Shown here: piece by piece, positions 19,313-28,493 of the stretch
How the letters are laid out: each line of letters starts with the position of its first letter
Position numbering within the stretch: position 1 is the stretch's first letter
Origin: Sanguibacter sp. HDW7
GTDB taxonomy: Bacteria > Actinomycetota > Actinomycetes > Actinomycetales > Cellulomonadaceae
Length of the DNA: 64,000 nt
NCBI RefSeq assembly: GCF_011300875.1
Contig: NZ_CP049862.1
Coordinates: 1,550,001 to 1,614,000, forward strand
Direction of reading: 5' to 3'
Position numbers and translations under genes: made by a program
The notes under the pieces: model-generated
What the model was told of the DNA's origin: nothing
Databases searched by the model: none
What the model saw: the letters and a program-made list of their open reading frames with translations, nothing else

Positions 19313-22000
19313 GTGACGGACAACGTGCGACCCCGCCTCCTGCTCATCGACGGACACTCCATGGCGTTCCGCGCGTTCTTCGCGCTGCCCGCGGACAAGT
19401 TCACGACGACGGGGGGCCAGCACACCAACGCGGTGCACGGCTTCGTGTCGATGCTCGCGAACCTCATCAAGAACGAGCAGCCGACGCACGTCGCCGTGGC
19501 GTTCGACGCGGGCTCGACGACGTTTCGCACCGAGCGCTTCCCGGAGTACAAGGGCGGGCGCGACGCGACGCCGGAGCCGTTCAAGGGCCAGGTGCCGCTC
19601 ATCCGCGAGGTGCTCGACGCGCTGCGGATCACTCACTACGAGCGCGAGATGATCGAGGCCGACGACATCCTCGCGACGTGGTCGTTCGAGGCAGGCCGGC
19701 GCGGCTGGGACGTCCTCGTGTGCTCGGGGGACCGCGACTCGCTGCAGTTCGTCACGGACACGGTGACTGTCCTCTACCCGGTCAAGGGCGTCTCGGAGCT
19801 CGCGCGTATGACTCCCGAGGCCGTCGAGGCCAAGTACGGTGTGCGCCCCGAGCGCTACCCGGACCTTGCGGCGCTCGTGGGAGAGTCCGCGGACAACATC
19901 CCTGGCGTGCCGAAGGTCGGCCCGAAGACGGCCGCGAAGTGGATCACGCAGTATGGCGACCTCGAGGGCGTGCTCGCGCACGCGGACGAGATCACGGGTG
20001 TCGCGGGCCAGAACCTGCGCGACCACCTCGACCAGGTGCGCCTCAACCGGGAGCTCAACCACCTGCTCACGGACCTCGACCTGCCGTACGCTCCCGAGGA
20101 CCTCGAGGCCAGGCCGTGGGACCGCGAGGCGATGCACACGATCTTCGACGCGCTCCAGTTCCGGACGCTGCGCGACCGTCTGCTCGCGATGATGCCGGCG
20201 GAGGAGCGTGGCGACGACGTCGCGGCAGGGCCCGAGACCGAGGTCGAGGACCTTGCGGCGGGTGCGCTCGGCGCGTGGCTCGCCGCGCGGGCGGGGCAGC
20301 GGCTCGGGCTCGAGGTGCGGGGACGCGCTGTCCCGGGCTCGGGCGACGCGGACCTGCTCGCGCTCGGCGACGCGGCCGGAGCGGCGGTCGTCGTCGACCT
20401 CACGACGATCGACCCGGCCGACGACGCGGCGCTCGGTGCGTGGCTCGGGGACGCGGACGAGCCCAAGGTCGTCCACGGCGGCAAGGCGCGCTGGCACGAG
20501 CTTGCGGGCCGGGGGTACGCGCTGCTCGGCGTCACGCTGGACACGGAACTTGCGGCGTACCTGTGCCACCCGGACCAGCGGACGTTCGACCTCGAGGACC
20601 TCGCGATCCGCTCGCTGCACCGTGAGATCGGAGCGGCGGCTGGAGGCGGCACGCAGGGCGCGCTCGACCTCGACCTCGAGGGTGACGGCGGGGAGGGTGC
20701 GGTGCTCGCGGAGCGTGCGTCGGTCCTCGTGCCGCTTGGTGAGGCGCTCGCCGACGACCTCGCGGACCGCAACGCAACGAAGCTGCTCGGGATGCTCGAG
20801 CTGCCCCTCGCGGACGTCCTCGCGCTCATGGAGGACACGGGCGTCGCGGTCGACGTCGACCTGCTCCGCGAGCTCGACGCGGAGTTCGGCGAGCAGGCTC
20901 GGCACGCGGCTGAGGAGGCCTACGCGGTCATCGGCCGCGAGGTGAACCTCGGTTCTCCCAAGCAGCTCCAGGAGGTCCTCTTCGACCAGCTGGACATGCC
21001 GCGGACCAAGAAGATCAAGACGGGCTACACGACGGACGCGGCAGCGCTCACCGAGCTCTTCGCGAAGACGCAGCACCCGTTCCTCGAGCACCTGCTCGCG
21101 CACCGTGACGTGACCAAGCTCCGCCAGACGGTGGAGACGCTCCTGCGGTACGTCGCACCGGACGGACGCATCCGCACGACGTTCCAGCAGACGGTCGCCG
21201 CCACGGGCCGTCTGAGCTCCGCGGACCCCAACCTCCAGAACATCCCGATCCGCACGGCGGCCGGGCGACGGATCCGTCGCGCCTTCGTCGTGGGAGAGGG
21301 CTACGAGACGCTCCTCACGGCGGACTACTCCCAGATCGAGATGCGCATCATGGCGCACCTCTCGGGCGACGAGGGGCTCATCGAGGCCTTCCGCTCGGGG
21401 GAGGACCTCCACAACTACGTCGCCTCGCGCGTCTTCGGTGTCGCGACGACGGACGTGAGCCCCGCGCAGCGCTCGAAGATCAAGGCGATGAGCTACGGCC
21501 TCGCGTACGGACTCTCGGCGTTCGGCCTCTCGAAGCAGCTCAGCATCGAGGTCGGCGAGGCACAGGCACTCATGGACGACTATTTCACGCGCTTCGGCGG
21601 CGTGCGGACGTACCTCCACGAGGTCGTCGAGACTGCGCGTGCGACGGGCTACACCGAGACCATCCTCGGCCGCCGCCGCTACCTGCCGGACCTCACGAGC
21701 GACAACCGGCAGCGCCGCGAGATCGCGGAGCGGGTCGCGCTCAACTCTCCGATCCAGGGCTCGGCGGCGGACATCATCAAGATCGCGATGCTCGAGGTCC
21801 GCAAGGAGCTCGAGGCCCGGGGACTCGGCTCGCGACTGCTGCTCCAGGTGCACGACGAGCTCGTGCTCGAGGTCGCCCCGGGCGAGCTCGCCGAGGTCGA
21901 GGCGCTCCTTCGTGCCGCGATGGGCGGTGCGGCGAAGCTCTCGGTGCCGCTCGAGGTCTCGGTGGGCACGGGGCCGAACTGGCACGACGCGGGTCACTGA
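19313..22000 (+). CDS. polA: DNA polymerase I
   Basis: Gap-filling and repair polymerase of 895 residues. The N-terminal 5' nuclease (about 1-300) has LLIDGHSMAFRAFFALP, the metal-site acids around YEREMIEADDILA and DRDSLQFV, and the helix-hairpin-helix LVGESADNIPGVPKVG. The middle domain (about 305-500) keeps the proofreading fold, but the DxE metal motif reads GLEVRGR, so 3'-5' exonuclease is probably lost, as in mycobacterial PolA. The polymerase domain has motif A DYSQIEMRIMAHLS (about 672), motif B RSKIKAMSYGLAYGLSAFG (about 720) and motif C QVHDELVLEV (about 845). GTG 19313 is likely leaderless. A perfect hairpin ends the gene. Confidence 0.97.
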   Translation: MTDNVRPRLLLIDGHSMAFRAFFALPADKFTTTGGQHTNAVHGFVSMLANLIKNEQPTHVAVAFDAGSTTFRTERFPEYKGGRDATPEPFKGQVPLIREVLDALRITHYEREMIEADDILATWSFEAGRRGWDVLVCSGDRDSLQFVTDTVTVLYPVKGVSELARMTPEAVEAKYGVRPERYPDLAALVGESADNIPGVPKVGPKTAAKWITQYGDLEGVLAHADEITGVAGQNLRDHLDQVRLNRELNHLLTDLDLPYAPEDLEARPWDREAMHTIFDALQFRTLRDRLLAMMPAEERGDDVAAGPETEVEDLAAGALGAWLAARAGQRLGLEVRGRAVPGSGDADLLALGDAAGAAVVVDLTTIDPADDAALGAWLGDADEPKVVHGGKARWHELAGRGYALLGVTLDTELAAYLCHPDQRTFDLEDLAIRSLHREIGAAAGGGTQGALDLDLEGDGGEGAVLAERASVLVPLGEALADDLADRNATKLLGMLELPLADVLALMEDTGVAVDVDLLRELDAEFGEQARHAAEEAYAVIGREVNLGSPKQLQEVLFDQLDMPRTKKIKTGYTTDAAALTELFAKTQHPFLEHLLAHRDVTKLRQTVETLLRYVAPDGRIRTTFQQTVAATGRLSSADPNLQNIPIRTAAGRRIRRAFVVGEGYETLLTADYSQIEMRIMAHLSGDEGLIEAFRSGEDLHNYVASRVFGVATTDVSPAQRSKIKAMSYGLAYGLSAFGLSKQLSIEVGEAQALMDDYFTRFGGVRTYLHEVVETARATGYTETILGRRRYLPDLTSDNRQRREIAERVALNSPIQGSAADIIKIAMLEVRKELEARGLGSRLLLQVHDELVLEVAPGELAEVEALLRAAMGGAAKLSVPLEVSVGTGPNWHDAGH

Positions 22001-22026
22001 TCCGAGCCGTCGGCGCGCCCGCGCCT

Positions 22027-22054
22027 CCGCACGGCGCCTTGGGGCGCCGTGCGG
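22027..22054. terminator. Bidirectional hairpin between polA and the methyltransferase gene
   Basis: A perfect 12-pair stem (22027-22038 with 22043-22054) with a TTGG loop lies between convergent stops. Confidence 0.8.
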
Positions 22055-22837
22055 TCAGCGGCGTCGCGTCACGAAGATCGCGGTGCCGGGCAGCACGCGG
22101 CCGCGCACGGGGCTCCAGCCGCCCCACGCGCGGTCGTGGCCCTCGGGCCACTCGGGCTCGACGACGTCGAGGATCTCGAGGCCCGCAGCGACGACGTCCC
22201 GCACGTGGTCGCCGAGCGTGCGGTGGTACTCGACGTACGTGACGCGTCCGGCGTCGTCGCGCTCGGCGTACGGCGTCCGGTCGAAGTACGACGACGTCGC
22301 GGTGAGACCTCGCTCCGAGGGATCGTCGGGGAACGCCCAGCGGATCGGGTGCGTGACGGAGAAGACCCAGCGGCCTCCGGGCCGCAGGACGCGCGCGGCC
22401 TCGGCGTGCACGGTGCGGGCGTCGGGCACGAACGGGATCGCGCCGTAGGCCGTGAAGACAGCGTCGAAGCTTGCGTCGGCGAACGGCAGGGCCCGGGCGT
22501 CGGCCTGGACGAGAGGGGGCGTGCCGGGCAGCGCACGCCGGGCGGCGAGCATGCCCCCCGAGATGTCGGTCGCGACCGCGCGGGCCCCGTGGGCACGGAG
22601 CCAGCGCGAGCACTGGGCGGCGCCGGCCCCGATCTCGAGGACGTCCGCGCCGACGACCTCGCCGAGCAGCCGCGCCTCGGCCTCACGGAGCCCCTCGGGG
22701 CACCAGCAGAAGTCGTCGTCGCCGAGGAACGTCCCGTGCTCGTCGAGGTACTCCGCGGCGTTCTCGTCCCACCAGCCCCGACCCGCAGGCCCGGCCGACT
22801 CGGGCGGGACGTCCTGATACCCGGCACGCTGCTGCAT
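22055..22837 (-). CDS. Class I SAM-dependent methyltransferase
   Basis: A 260-residue protein. After an N-terminal segment with WWDENAAEYLDEHG (about 22-35) comes the SAM-binding fold: motif I VLEIGAGAAQCSRWL (about 68), motif II VATDISGGML (about 90), DARALPFADASFDAVF (about 116-131) and the post-motif RVLRPGGRWVFSVTHP (about 156). This resembles small-molecule methyltransferases of the Methyltransf_11/25 type common in this genomic position in Actinobacteria; the substrate is unknown. The ATG at 22837 follows GACGAT by six bases on the minus strand, so the mRNA is probably leaderless. A longer reading frame upstream overlaps pfkA and is not used. Confidence 0.85.
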   Translation of the reverse strand: MQQRAGYQDVPPESAGPAGRGWWDENAAEYLDEHGTFLGDDDFCWCPEGLREAEARLLGEVVGADVLEIGAGAAQCSRWLRAHGARAVATDISGGMLAARRALPGTPPLVQADARALPFADASFDAVFTAYGAIPFVPDARTVHAEAARVLRPGGRWVFSVTHPIRWAFPDDPSERGLTATSSYFDRTPYAERDDAGRVTYVEYHRTLGDHVRDVVAAGLEILDVVEPEWPEGHDRAWGGWSPVRGRVLPGTAIFVTRRR

Positions 22838-22997
22838 CCCGCCATCGTCCCACGGTGCGGGACACGGGCGCGGCAAGGACCTTCGGCGCCGGAGATCGGT
22901 CTCCACCGTGGGTAATGTGGGAGGCACGAACGGCGTGAGGACGCGACCCGGCGCCCCGCCGGTCGTGCCCGCGCACAACGCGAGGGAGTTTGCTCTG

Positions 22998-24023
22998 ATG
23001 CGCATCGGCCTTCTCACGGGTGGCGGCGACTGCCCCGGCCTCAACGCTGCGATCCGCGCGATCGTCAAGCAGGGGCTCGGAGAGTACGGGCACCAGATCA
23101 TCGGCTTCCGCAACGGGTGGAAGGGCGTCGTCGACGGCGACATCCAGCCCCTCGAGCGCCAGCACATCCGCAACGTCCTCTCGATGGGCGGCACGCTGCT
23201 CTCGACCGCGCGGTTCCACCCGCGTGAGGAGGACGGCTCGATGGACGCGGTCCTCCAGACGCTCGAGGCCGAGAACATCGAGGCGCTCATCTGCATCGGT
23301 GGCGACGGCACGCTGCACGCGGCCAGCAAGGTCGCCGAGGCCGGGGTGAAGATCGTCGCGATCCCCAAGACGATCGACAACGACGTCGCGGGCACGGACC
23401 TCTCGATCGGCTTCCACACCGCGGTGAACATCGCGACGGAGGCGATCGACCGGATCCACACGACCGCCGAGTCGCACAACCGCGTCATGGTCGTCGAGGT
23501 CATGGGACGCCACGCTGGCTGGATCGCCGTGAACTCCGGCATCGCCGGCGGCGCGGAGATCGTCCTGGCTCCCGAGGAGCCGTTCGACATGGACCGCGTC
23601 GTGAAGTTCCTCCAGCACCGCCACAAGGCGCACGCGAACTTCTCGATCGTCGTCGTCGCCGAGGGTGCGCACGCCAAGCCCGGCTCGTCGATGGAGTACG
23701 AGGTCCAGCTCGGCAAGTACGGCGAGATCGTCGCCGGCGCGATCGGCGAGCGCGTCGCCGCCGAGATCCAGGCCCGGACGGGCTTCGACACGCGACTCAC
23801 GGTGCTCGGGCACGTCCAGCGCGGCGGCACGCCCACCCCGACGGACCGCATCCTCGGCTCGCGCTTCGGCGTCGCTGCCGTCGACGCGATCACGGCGGGG
23901 GAGACGAACGTCATGACGGCGCTCCAGGGTGAGGAGGTCGTGCTCGTGCCGCTCCCGGAGATCGCCGGCCGCGTCAAGCAGGTTCCCGAGGACCTCCTTC
24001 GCGTGGCGCGCGTCCTCGCCTGA
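22998..24023 (+). CDS. pfkA: 6-phosphofructokinase
   Basis: Phosphorylates fructose 6-phosphate in glycolysis. The 341-residue protein has the standard motifs: GGGDCPGLNAAIRA (8-21), GGDGT (101-105), PKTIDND (123-129), MGRHAGW (about 167) and HVQRGGTPTPTDR (about 271-283). Donor choice is ambiguous: Gly104 is typical of ATP enzymes, whereas Lys124 is typical of pyrophosphate enzymes; many actinobacterial group III enzymes show this mix. The start MRIGLLTGGG is at ATG 22998, with GAGGGAG about nine bases before it. A TAATGT -10-like box at 22913-22918 is a candidate promoter. A 15-16-pair terminator follows at 24031-24065. Confidence 0.96.
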   Translation: MRIGLLTGGGDCPGLNAAIRAIVKQGLGEYGHQIIGFRNGWKGVVDGDIQPLERQHIRNVLSMGGTLLSTARFHPREEDGSMDAVLQTLEAENIEALICIGGDGTLHAASKVAEAGVKIVAIPKTIDNDVAGTDLSIGFHTAVNIATEAIDRIHTTAESHNRVMVVEVMGRHAGWIAVNSGIAGGAEIVLAPEEPFDMDRVVKFLQHRHKAHANFSIVVVAEGAHAKPGSSMEYEVQLGKYGEIVAGAIGERVAAEIQARTGFDTRLTVLGHVQRGGTPTPTDRILGSRFGVAAVDAITAGETNVMTALQGEEVVLVPLPEIAGRVKQVPEDLLRVARVLA

Positions 24024-24030
24024 TCTACCT

Positions 24031-24065
24031 CGGAGCCCCTCCCGACGCCGTCGGGAGGGGCTCCG
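24031..24065 (+). terminator. Strong hairpin terminator after pfkA
   Basis: An uninterrupted stem of 15-16 pairs (24031-24046 with 24050-24065) starts eight bases after the pfkA stop. Confidence 0.85.
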
Positions 24066-24200
24066 TCGCGCTCCGGGAGAGATGGTAGGGTTGACGAGGT
24101 CTCTCGTGGGTGAGCCATGTCCTCCGTGAGGAGCGACGGGTTCGCGGGAGATCCACAACCATCCGTACTACTTCCTGTCCGCATCGGAGCACCTGACTCA

Positions 24201-25664
24201 ATGACCACCCCCACCACCAAGCAGATCGCTGTCAACGACATCGGTTCTGCCGAGGACTTCCTCGCCGCCGTCGACGCCACCATCAAGTACTTCAACGATG
24301 GCGACATCGTCGAGGGCATCATCGTCAAGGTCGACCGTGACGAGGTCCTTCTCGACATCGGCTACAAGACCGAGGGCGTCATCCCCTCCCGCGAGCTTTC
24401 GATCAAGCACGACGTCGACCCGGGCGAGGTCGTCCAGGTCGGTGACGCTGTCGAGGCTCTCGTCCTCCAGAAGGAGGACAAGGAGGGTCGCCTCATCCTG
24501 TCCAAGAAGCGCGCCCAGTACGAGCGCGCGTGGGGCACGATCGAGAAGGTCAAGGAGGAGGACGGCGTCGTCACCGGTACCGTCATCGAGGTCGTCAAGG
24601 GTGGACTCATCCTCGACATCGGCCTCCGTGGCTTCCTCCCGGCGTCGCTCGTCGAGATGCGTCGCGTCCGCGACCTCCAGCCGTACGTCGGCAAGGAGAT
24701 CGAGGCGAAGATCATCGAGCTCGACAAGAACCGCAATAACGTCGTCCTCTCGCGCCGTGCCTGGCTCGAGCAGACGCAGTCCGAGGTTCGCTCGACCTTC
24801 CTGCAGACGCTGCAGAAGGGCCAGGTCCGCCCCGGTGTCGTCTCGTCGATCGTCAACTTCGGTGCGTTCGTCGACCTCGGTGGCGTCGACGGTCTCGTCC
24901 ACGTCTCCGAGCTCTCGTGGAAGCACATCGACCACCCGTCCGAGGTCGTCGAGGTCGGTCAGGAGGTCACCGTCGAGGTTCTCGACGTCGACTTCGACCG
25001 CGAGCGTGTCTCGCTGTCGCTCAAGGCGACGCAGGAGGACCCGTGGCAGGCGTTCGCCCGGACGCACGCCATCGGCCAGGTCGTCCCGGGTAAGGTCACC
25101 AAGCTCGTCCCGTTCGGTGCGTTCGTGCGCGTCGAGGACGGCATCGAGGGCCTCGTCCACATCTCCGAGCTTGCTCAGCGCCACGTCGAGCTCCCGGAGC
25201 AGGTCGTCCAGGTCGGCGACTCCGCGTTCGTCAAGGTCATCGACATCGACCTCGAGCGTCGCCGCATCTCGCTCTCGCTCAAGCAGGCCAACGAGGGTGT
25301 GGACCCGGAGTCCGAGGACTTCGACCCCGCGCTCTACGGCATGGCTGCCGACTACGACGAGCAGGGCAACTACAAGTTCCCCGAGGGCTTCGACCCCGAG
25401 ACGCAGGAGTGGCTCGAGGGCTTCGAGGCGCAGCGTGAGACCTGGGAGGCGCAGTACGCCCAGGCCCACGAGCGCTGGGAGGCTCACCGCAAGCAGGTTG
25501 CCGACGCGATCACGGCTGACGCCGAGGCCGCGGCCGGTGGCTCCAGCTCGTCCGAGTCGGCACCGTCGACCTACTCCTCGGCTCCGGCCCAGGACGAGGC
25601 TGCGGGCACGCTCGCGTCCGACGAGGCTCTCGCCGCTCTGCGCGAGAAGCTCACGGGCAACTGA
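24201..25664 (+). CDS. rpsA: 30S ribosomal protein S1
   Basis: Helps mRNA bind the 30S ribosome. The 487-residue protein has four S1 repeats (about residues 33-105, 120-190, 208-277 and 294-365), the third and fourth showing the full GAFV-x-V/L-x(4-6)-GLVH-S-EL pattern, then an acidic, Glu/Gln/Ala-rich tail ending in a Ser/Ala-rich segment. Four repeats and a divergent tail are typical of Actinobacteria, against six in E. coli. ATG 24201 (MTTPTTKQIAVNDIG) matches family starts; a longer frame from 24117 does not. A TAGGGT box (24086-24091) would give a leader of about 100 bases, which could allow autoregulation. Confidence 0.97.
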   Translation: MTTPTTKQIAVNDIGSAEDFLAAVDATIKYFNDGDIVEGIIVKVDRDEVLLDIGYKTEGVIPSRELSIKHDVDPGEVVQVGDAVEALVLQKEDKEGRLILSKKRAQYERAWGTIEKVKEEDGVVTGTVIEVVKGGLILDIGLRGFLPASLVEMRRVRDLQPYVGKEIEAKIIELDKNRNNVVLSRRAWLEQTQSEVRSTFLQTLQKGQVRPGVVSSIVNFGAFVDLGGVDGLVHVSELSWKHIDHPSEVVEVGQEVTVEVLDVDFDRERVSLSLKATQEDPWQAFARTHAIGQVVPGKVTKLVPFGAFVRVEDGIEGLVHISELAQRHVELPEQVVQVGDSAFVKVIDIDLERRRISLSLKQANEGVDPESEDFDPALYGMAADYDEQGNYKFPEGFDPETQEWLEGFEAQRETWEAQYAQAHERWEAHRKQVADAITADAEAAAGGSSSSESAPSTYSSAPAQDEAAGTLASDEALAALREKLTGN

Positions 25665-25689
25665 TCGAGCACCGTCCCTGACGGTTCTT

Positions 25690-25727
25690 CGGAGGCCGGT
25701 CACCGCTCACGCGGTGGCCGGCCTCCG
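25690..25727. terminator. Bidirectional hairpin between rpsA and the ABC exporter gene
   Basis: A 17-pair stem (one G-T), 25690-25706 with 25711-25727, around a TCAC loop, lies between convergent stops. Confidence 0.85.
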
Positions 25728-25734
25728 GCGTTCT

Positions 25735-27648
25735 TCAGACTGTGGGGTCGGCGCCGGCCTCGTCGCGGCCGGGTGCGAGCTGCGTGTCGTAGAGGTCCGC
25801 GTAGAGCCCGCCCTGGGCGAGGAGCTCGGTGTGCGTGCCGTGCGCGACGATGCGCCCGGCGTCGACGACGAGGATCGCGTCAGCGTCGCGCACGGTCGAG
25901 AGACGGTGCGCGATGACGAGCGCGGTCCGACCCTCGAGCGCGTGGTCGAACGCCCGCTGCACCGCGGCCTCGGACTCGGAGTCGAGGTGCGCGGTCGCCT
26001 CGTCGAGGATGACGACCGCAGGGGCCTTGAGCAGGAGGCGGGCGATCGCGAGACGCTGTCGCTCGCCGCCCGAGAGCCGGTAGCCGCGGTCGCCGACGAC
26101 CGTGTCGATGCCGTCGGGCAGGGACTCGACGAGGTCGAGGACGTGCGCCGCGCGGAGTGCCTCGAGGATCTCGTCATCGGTCGCGCCGGGCTTCGCGTAG
26201 CGGAGGTTCCCCGCGATCGTGTCGTGGAACATGTGGGAGTCCTGCGGCACGGTGCCGACGGCCCCCCGCAGCGAGGCGAGCGTGACGTCCCGCAGGTCTT
26301 CTCCTGCGATGCGCACGGCGCCGACCGACGGGTCGTACATGCGCGTGACGAGGTGCGTGATCGTCGTCTTGCCGGCTCCTGAAGGCCCGACGATCGCGAC
26401 CGTCTGGCCGGGCTCGACGCGGAACGTCATGCCGACGAGAGTGTCGGTCTCAGGGTCGTTCGTGAGCGTCGCCACGGACTCGAGCGACGCGAGCGACACC
26501 TCGGCGGCGGTGGGGTAGCGGAACGTCACGTCGTCGAGCTCGACCGACGCACCCTGTGCGGCGATCGCGGGCGCGAGGTCGCGCGCATCGTCGGCGTCGC
26601 GGACGCTCGGCTCGAGGTCGAGGACCTCGAGGACGCGCTCGAAGCTCACGAGCGCCGTGAGGACGTCGACCTGGACGTTCGACAGGGACGTCAGCGGCCC
26701 GTAGAGGCGGGTGAGGTAGCTCGTGAGGGCGACGAGCACGCCGACCGTGAGCGAGCCCGAGATGGTCGCGAGGCCACCGAGCGCATAGACGACGGCGACG
26801 GCGACGGCCGCGACGGTGACGAGCGAGACGCGGAAGATCGTGTTGTACATCGTGAGCCGGACGCCGATGTCCCGGACGCGCGACGCCTGCGTGCGGTAGG
26901 TCCGCGACTCGTCCTCGGGGCGTCCATAGATCTTCGCGAGCTGCGCGCCCGCGACGTTGAAGCGCTCCGTCATCGTCTGGGCGGCGTCGGCGTTGAGCCC
27001 GTAGGACTCGCGCGTCACCCGGGCGATGCGCGGGCCGATCCACCGTGCCGGCACGACGAACGCCGGCACGAGCGCGAAAGAGACGAGCGTGAGCTGCCAC
27101 GACATGGTGAGCATCGCGGCGAGCACGAAGACGACGGTGAGGACGTTGGAGACGACGTTCTGGAGCGTCGACGTGAAGGCCTGCTGCGCACCGAGCACGT
27201 CGCCGTTGAGGCGCTGCACGAGCGCACCGGTGCGCGTGCGGGAGAAGAACGCGAGGGGCATCGACTGCACATGGTCGAAGACGGCGGTCCTCAGGTCGAG
27301 GATGAGGCCCTCGCCGATGCTCGAGGACAGCCACCGTTGGACGAGCACGAGGCCGCCCGAGACGAGGGAGACGACGCCGACGCCCACGGAGAACCAGATG
27401 ACCAGGTCGCGGCGGCCCGCGGTGATGCCGTCGTCGATGATCGCGCGGTAGAGCAGGGGAGTGACGGCGCCGAGCGCCGCGTCGACCGCGATGATGCCGA
27501 GGAACACGGCGAGCCGCGCCCGGTAGGGTCGCGCGAACTCGAGGACCCGCCGGAACGTCCCGGACCGGAGTCGCGTGCCGCGTACGGACGCGTCCTGCCG
27601 GAACGACCGGAACTGGCCGCCTCCCATGCCCGCGTGCATCCCCGACAT
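25735..27648 (-). CDS. ABC exporter, fused permease and ATPase
   Basis: A 637-residue half-transporter. A short polar N-terminus is followed by six predicted membrane helices (about 47-335; for example [56 protein letters not shown]). The ATPase domain has an A-loop tyrosine (VTFRYP), Walker A (VGPSGAGKTT, about 431), signature LSGGERQRLAIAR (about 534), Walker B (VVILDEATAHLD) and H-loop (VIAHRLSTV). It should act as a homodimer or with a partner; the substrate is unknown and MDR-type export is likely. The ATG at 27648 is preceded by a GAGGAGGAGG ribosome site. It is divergent from coaE; longer upstream frames overlap coaE and are not used. Confidence 0.93.
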   Translation of the reverse strand: MSGMHAGMGGGQFRSFRQDASVRGTRLRSGTFRRVLEFARPYRARLAVFLGIIAVDAALGAVTPLLYRAIIDDGITAGRRDLVIWFSVGVGVVSLVSGGLVLVQRWLSSSIGEGLILDLRTAVFDHVQSMPLAFFSRTRTGALVQRLNGDVLGAQQAFTSTLQNVVSNVLTVVFVLAAMLTMSWQLTLVSFALVPAFVVPARWIGPRIARVTRESYGLNADAAQTMTERFNVAGAQLAKIYGRPEDESRTYRTQASRVRDIGVRLTMYNTIFRVSLVTVAAVAVAVVYALGGLATISGSLTVGVLVALTSYLTRLYGPLTSLSNVQVDVLTALVSFERVLEVLDLEPSVRDADDARDLAPAIAAQGASVELDDVTFRYPTAAEVSLASLESVATLTNDPETDTLVGMTFRVEPGQTVAIVGPSGAGKTTITHLVTRMYDPSVGAVRIAGEDLRDVTLASLRGAVGTVPQDSHMFHDTIAGNLRYAKPGATDDEILEALRAAHVLDLVESLPDGIDTVVGDRGYRLSGGERQRLAIARLLLKAPAVVILDEATAHLDSESEAAVQRAFDHALEGRTALVIAHRLSTVRDADAILVVDAGRIVAHGTHTELLAQGGLYADLYDTQLAPGRDEAGADPTV

Positions 27649-27733
27649 CGTGCCTCCTCCTCGTGCGGGGCTGGACACCCTCGCACCCTCCGACCCTAGT
27701 CGCGCGGGTACGCCCGGGCGCGCACCGTGCTGG

Positions 27734-27762
27734 TTGCCGCCCGACGGCGTCGGGGGCAGGAT
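27734..27762 (+). promoter_or_regulatory. Promoter of coaE (leaderless)
   Basis: TTGCCG (27734-27739), 17 bases, CAGGAT (27757-27762), then six bases to ATG 27769. A clear case of both promoter boxes followed at once by the start codon. Confidence 0.7.
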
Positions 27763-27768
27763 GTGGAC

Positions 27769-28389
27769 ATGACGCGCATCGGACTCACAGGCGGTATCGC
27801 GGCCGGCAAGTCGGTCGTCGCGACGCGCTTGCGCGAGCTCGGCGCCGTCGTCATCGACCACGACGTCATCGCGCGTCAGGTCGTCGAGCCCGGCTCCGTG
27901 GGCCTTGCGGCCGTCGTCGAACGCTTCGGGGACGGGGTGCTCGACGAGAACGAGGCCCTCGACCGCGCGGCGCTCGGACACATCGTCTTCAACGACCCGC
28001 AGGCCCGTGGCGATCTCGAGGCGATCCTCCACCCGCAGATCGCGCGCGTGGCTGCCGAGGACGAGGCGAGGGCCGTCGCGACGAACCCCCGGGTGGTCAT
28101 CGTGCACGACGTGCCGTTGCTCGTCGAGACGGGGCAGTCCGACGACTTCCACGTGCTCGTCGTCGTCCACGCGCCCGCGGACCTCCGCATCGCACGTCTC
28201 GTCGAGACTCGGGGCACGACGCTTCCCGAGGCCCGCAGGCGCCTCGCCGCGCAGGCGAGCGACGAGGTGCGGCTCGCAGCGGCCGACGTCGTCCTCGACG
28301 GGTCGGGCAGCGTCGAGCACCTGCGCGACCAGGTCGACGAGCTGTGGCGCCGACTGGACGAGCAGATGCTCCAGGAGCAGGAAGGCTGA
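27769..28389 (+). CDS. coaE: Dephospho-CoA kinase
   Basis: Phosphorylates the 3'-hydroxyl of dephospho-CoA, the last step of coenzyme A synthesis. The 206-residue P-loop protein has Walker A GLTGGIAAGKS (5-15), the conserved HD region after LGAVVIDHDVIAR, HIVFNDPQAR (about 78) and VHDVPLLVETG (about 109-119). The normal length shows it lacks the long C-terminal extension found in mycobacterial CoaE. ATG 27769 is probably leaderless. It follows rpsA and an inserted ABC gene in the conserved polA-rpsA-coaE-uvrB order. Confidence 0.95.
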   Translation: MTRIGLTGGIAAGKSVVATRLRELGAVVIDHDVIARQVVEPGSVGLAAVVERFGDGVLDENEALDRAALGHIVFNDPQARGDLEAILHPQIARVAAEDEARAVATNPRVVIVHDVPLLVETGQSDDFHVLVVVHAPADLRIARLVETRGTTLPEARRRLAAQASDEVRLAAADVVLDGSGSVEHLRDQVDELWRRLDEQMLQEQEG

Positions 28390-28434
28390 CAGGAGCAGGA
28401 CCGCTGCCGCCGCCGGCGCGCTCGAGACGAACGC

Positions 28435-28471
28435 CTGAGGGGCACCGACCGTGACGGTCGGTGCCCCTCAG
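28435..28471. terminator. Bidirectional hairpin between coaE and the surface-protein gene
   Basis: A perfect stem of 16-17 pairs (28435-28451 with 28455-28471) with a very short loop separates convergent genes. Confidence 0.85.
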
Positions 28472-28493
28472 TCGTGATGCTTCAGTGCTGTGC

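Noticed and set aside
22838-24358. N-terminal extension of the methyltransferase across pfkA
   Set aside because: The extra sequence is antisense to pfkA; the internal ATG has a leaderless -10 and gives a normal family length.
27649-28320. N-terminal extension of the ABC exporter across coaE
   Set aside because: Antisense to coaE; the ATG at 27648 has a strong Shine-Dalgarno.
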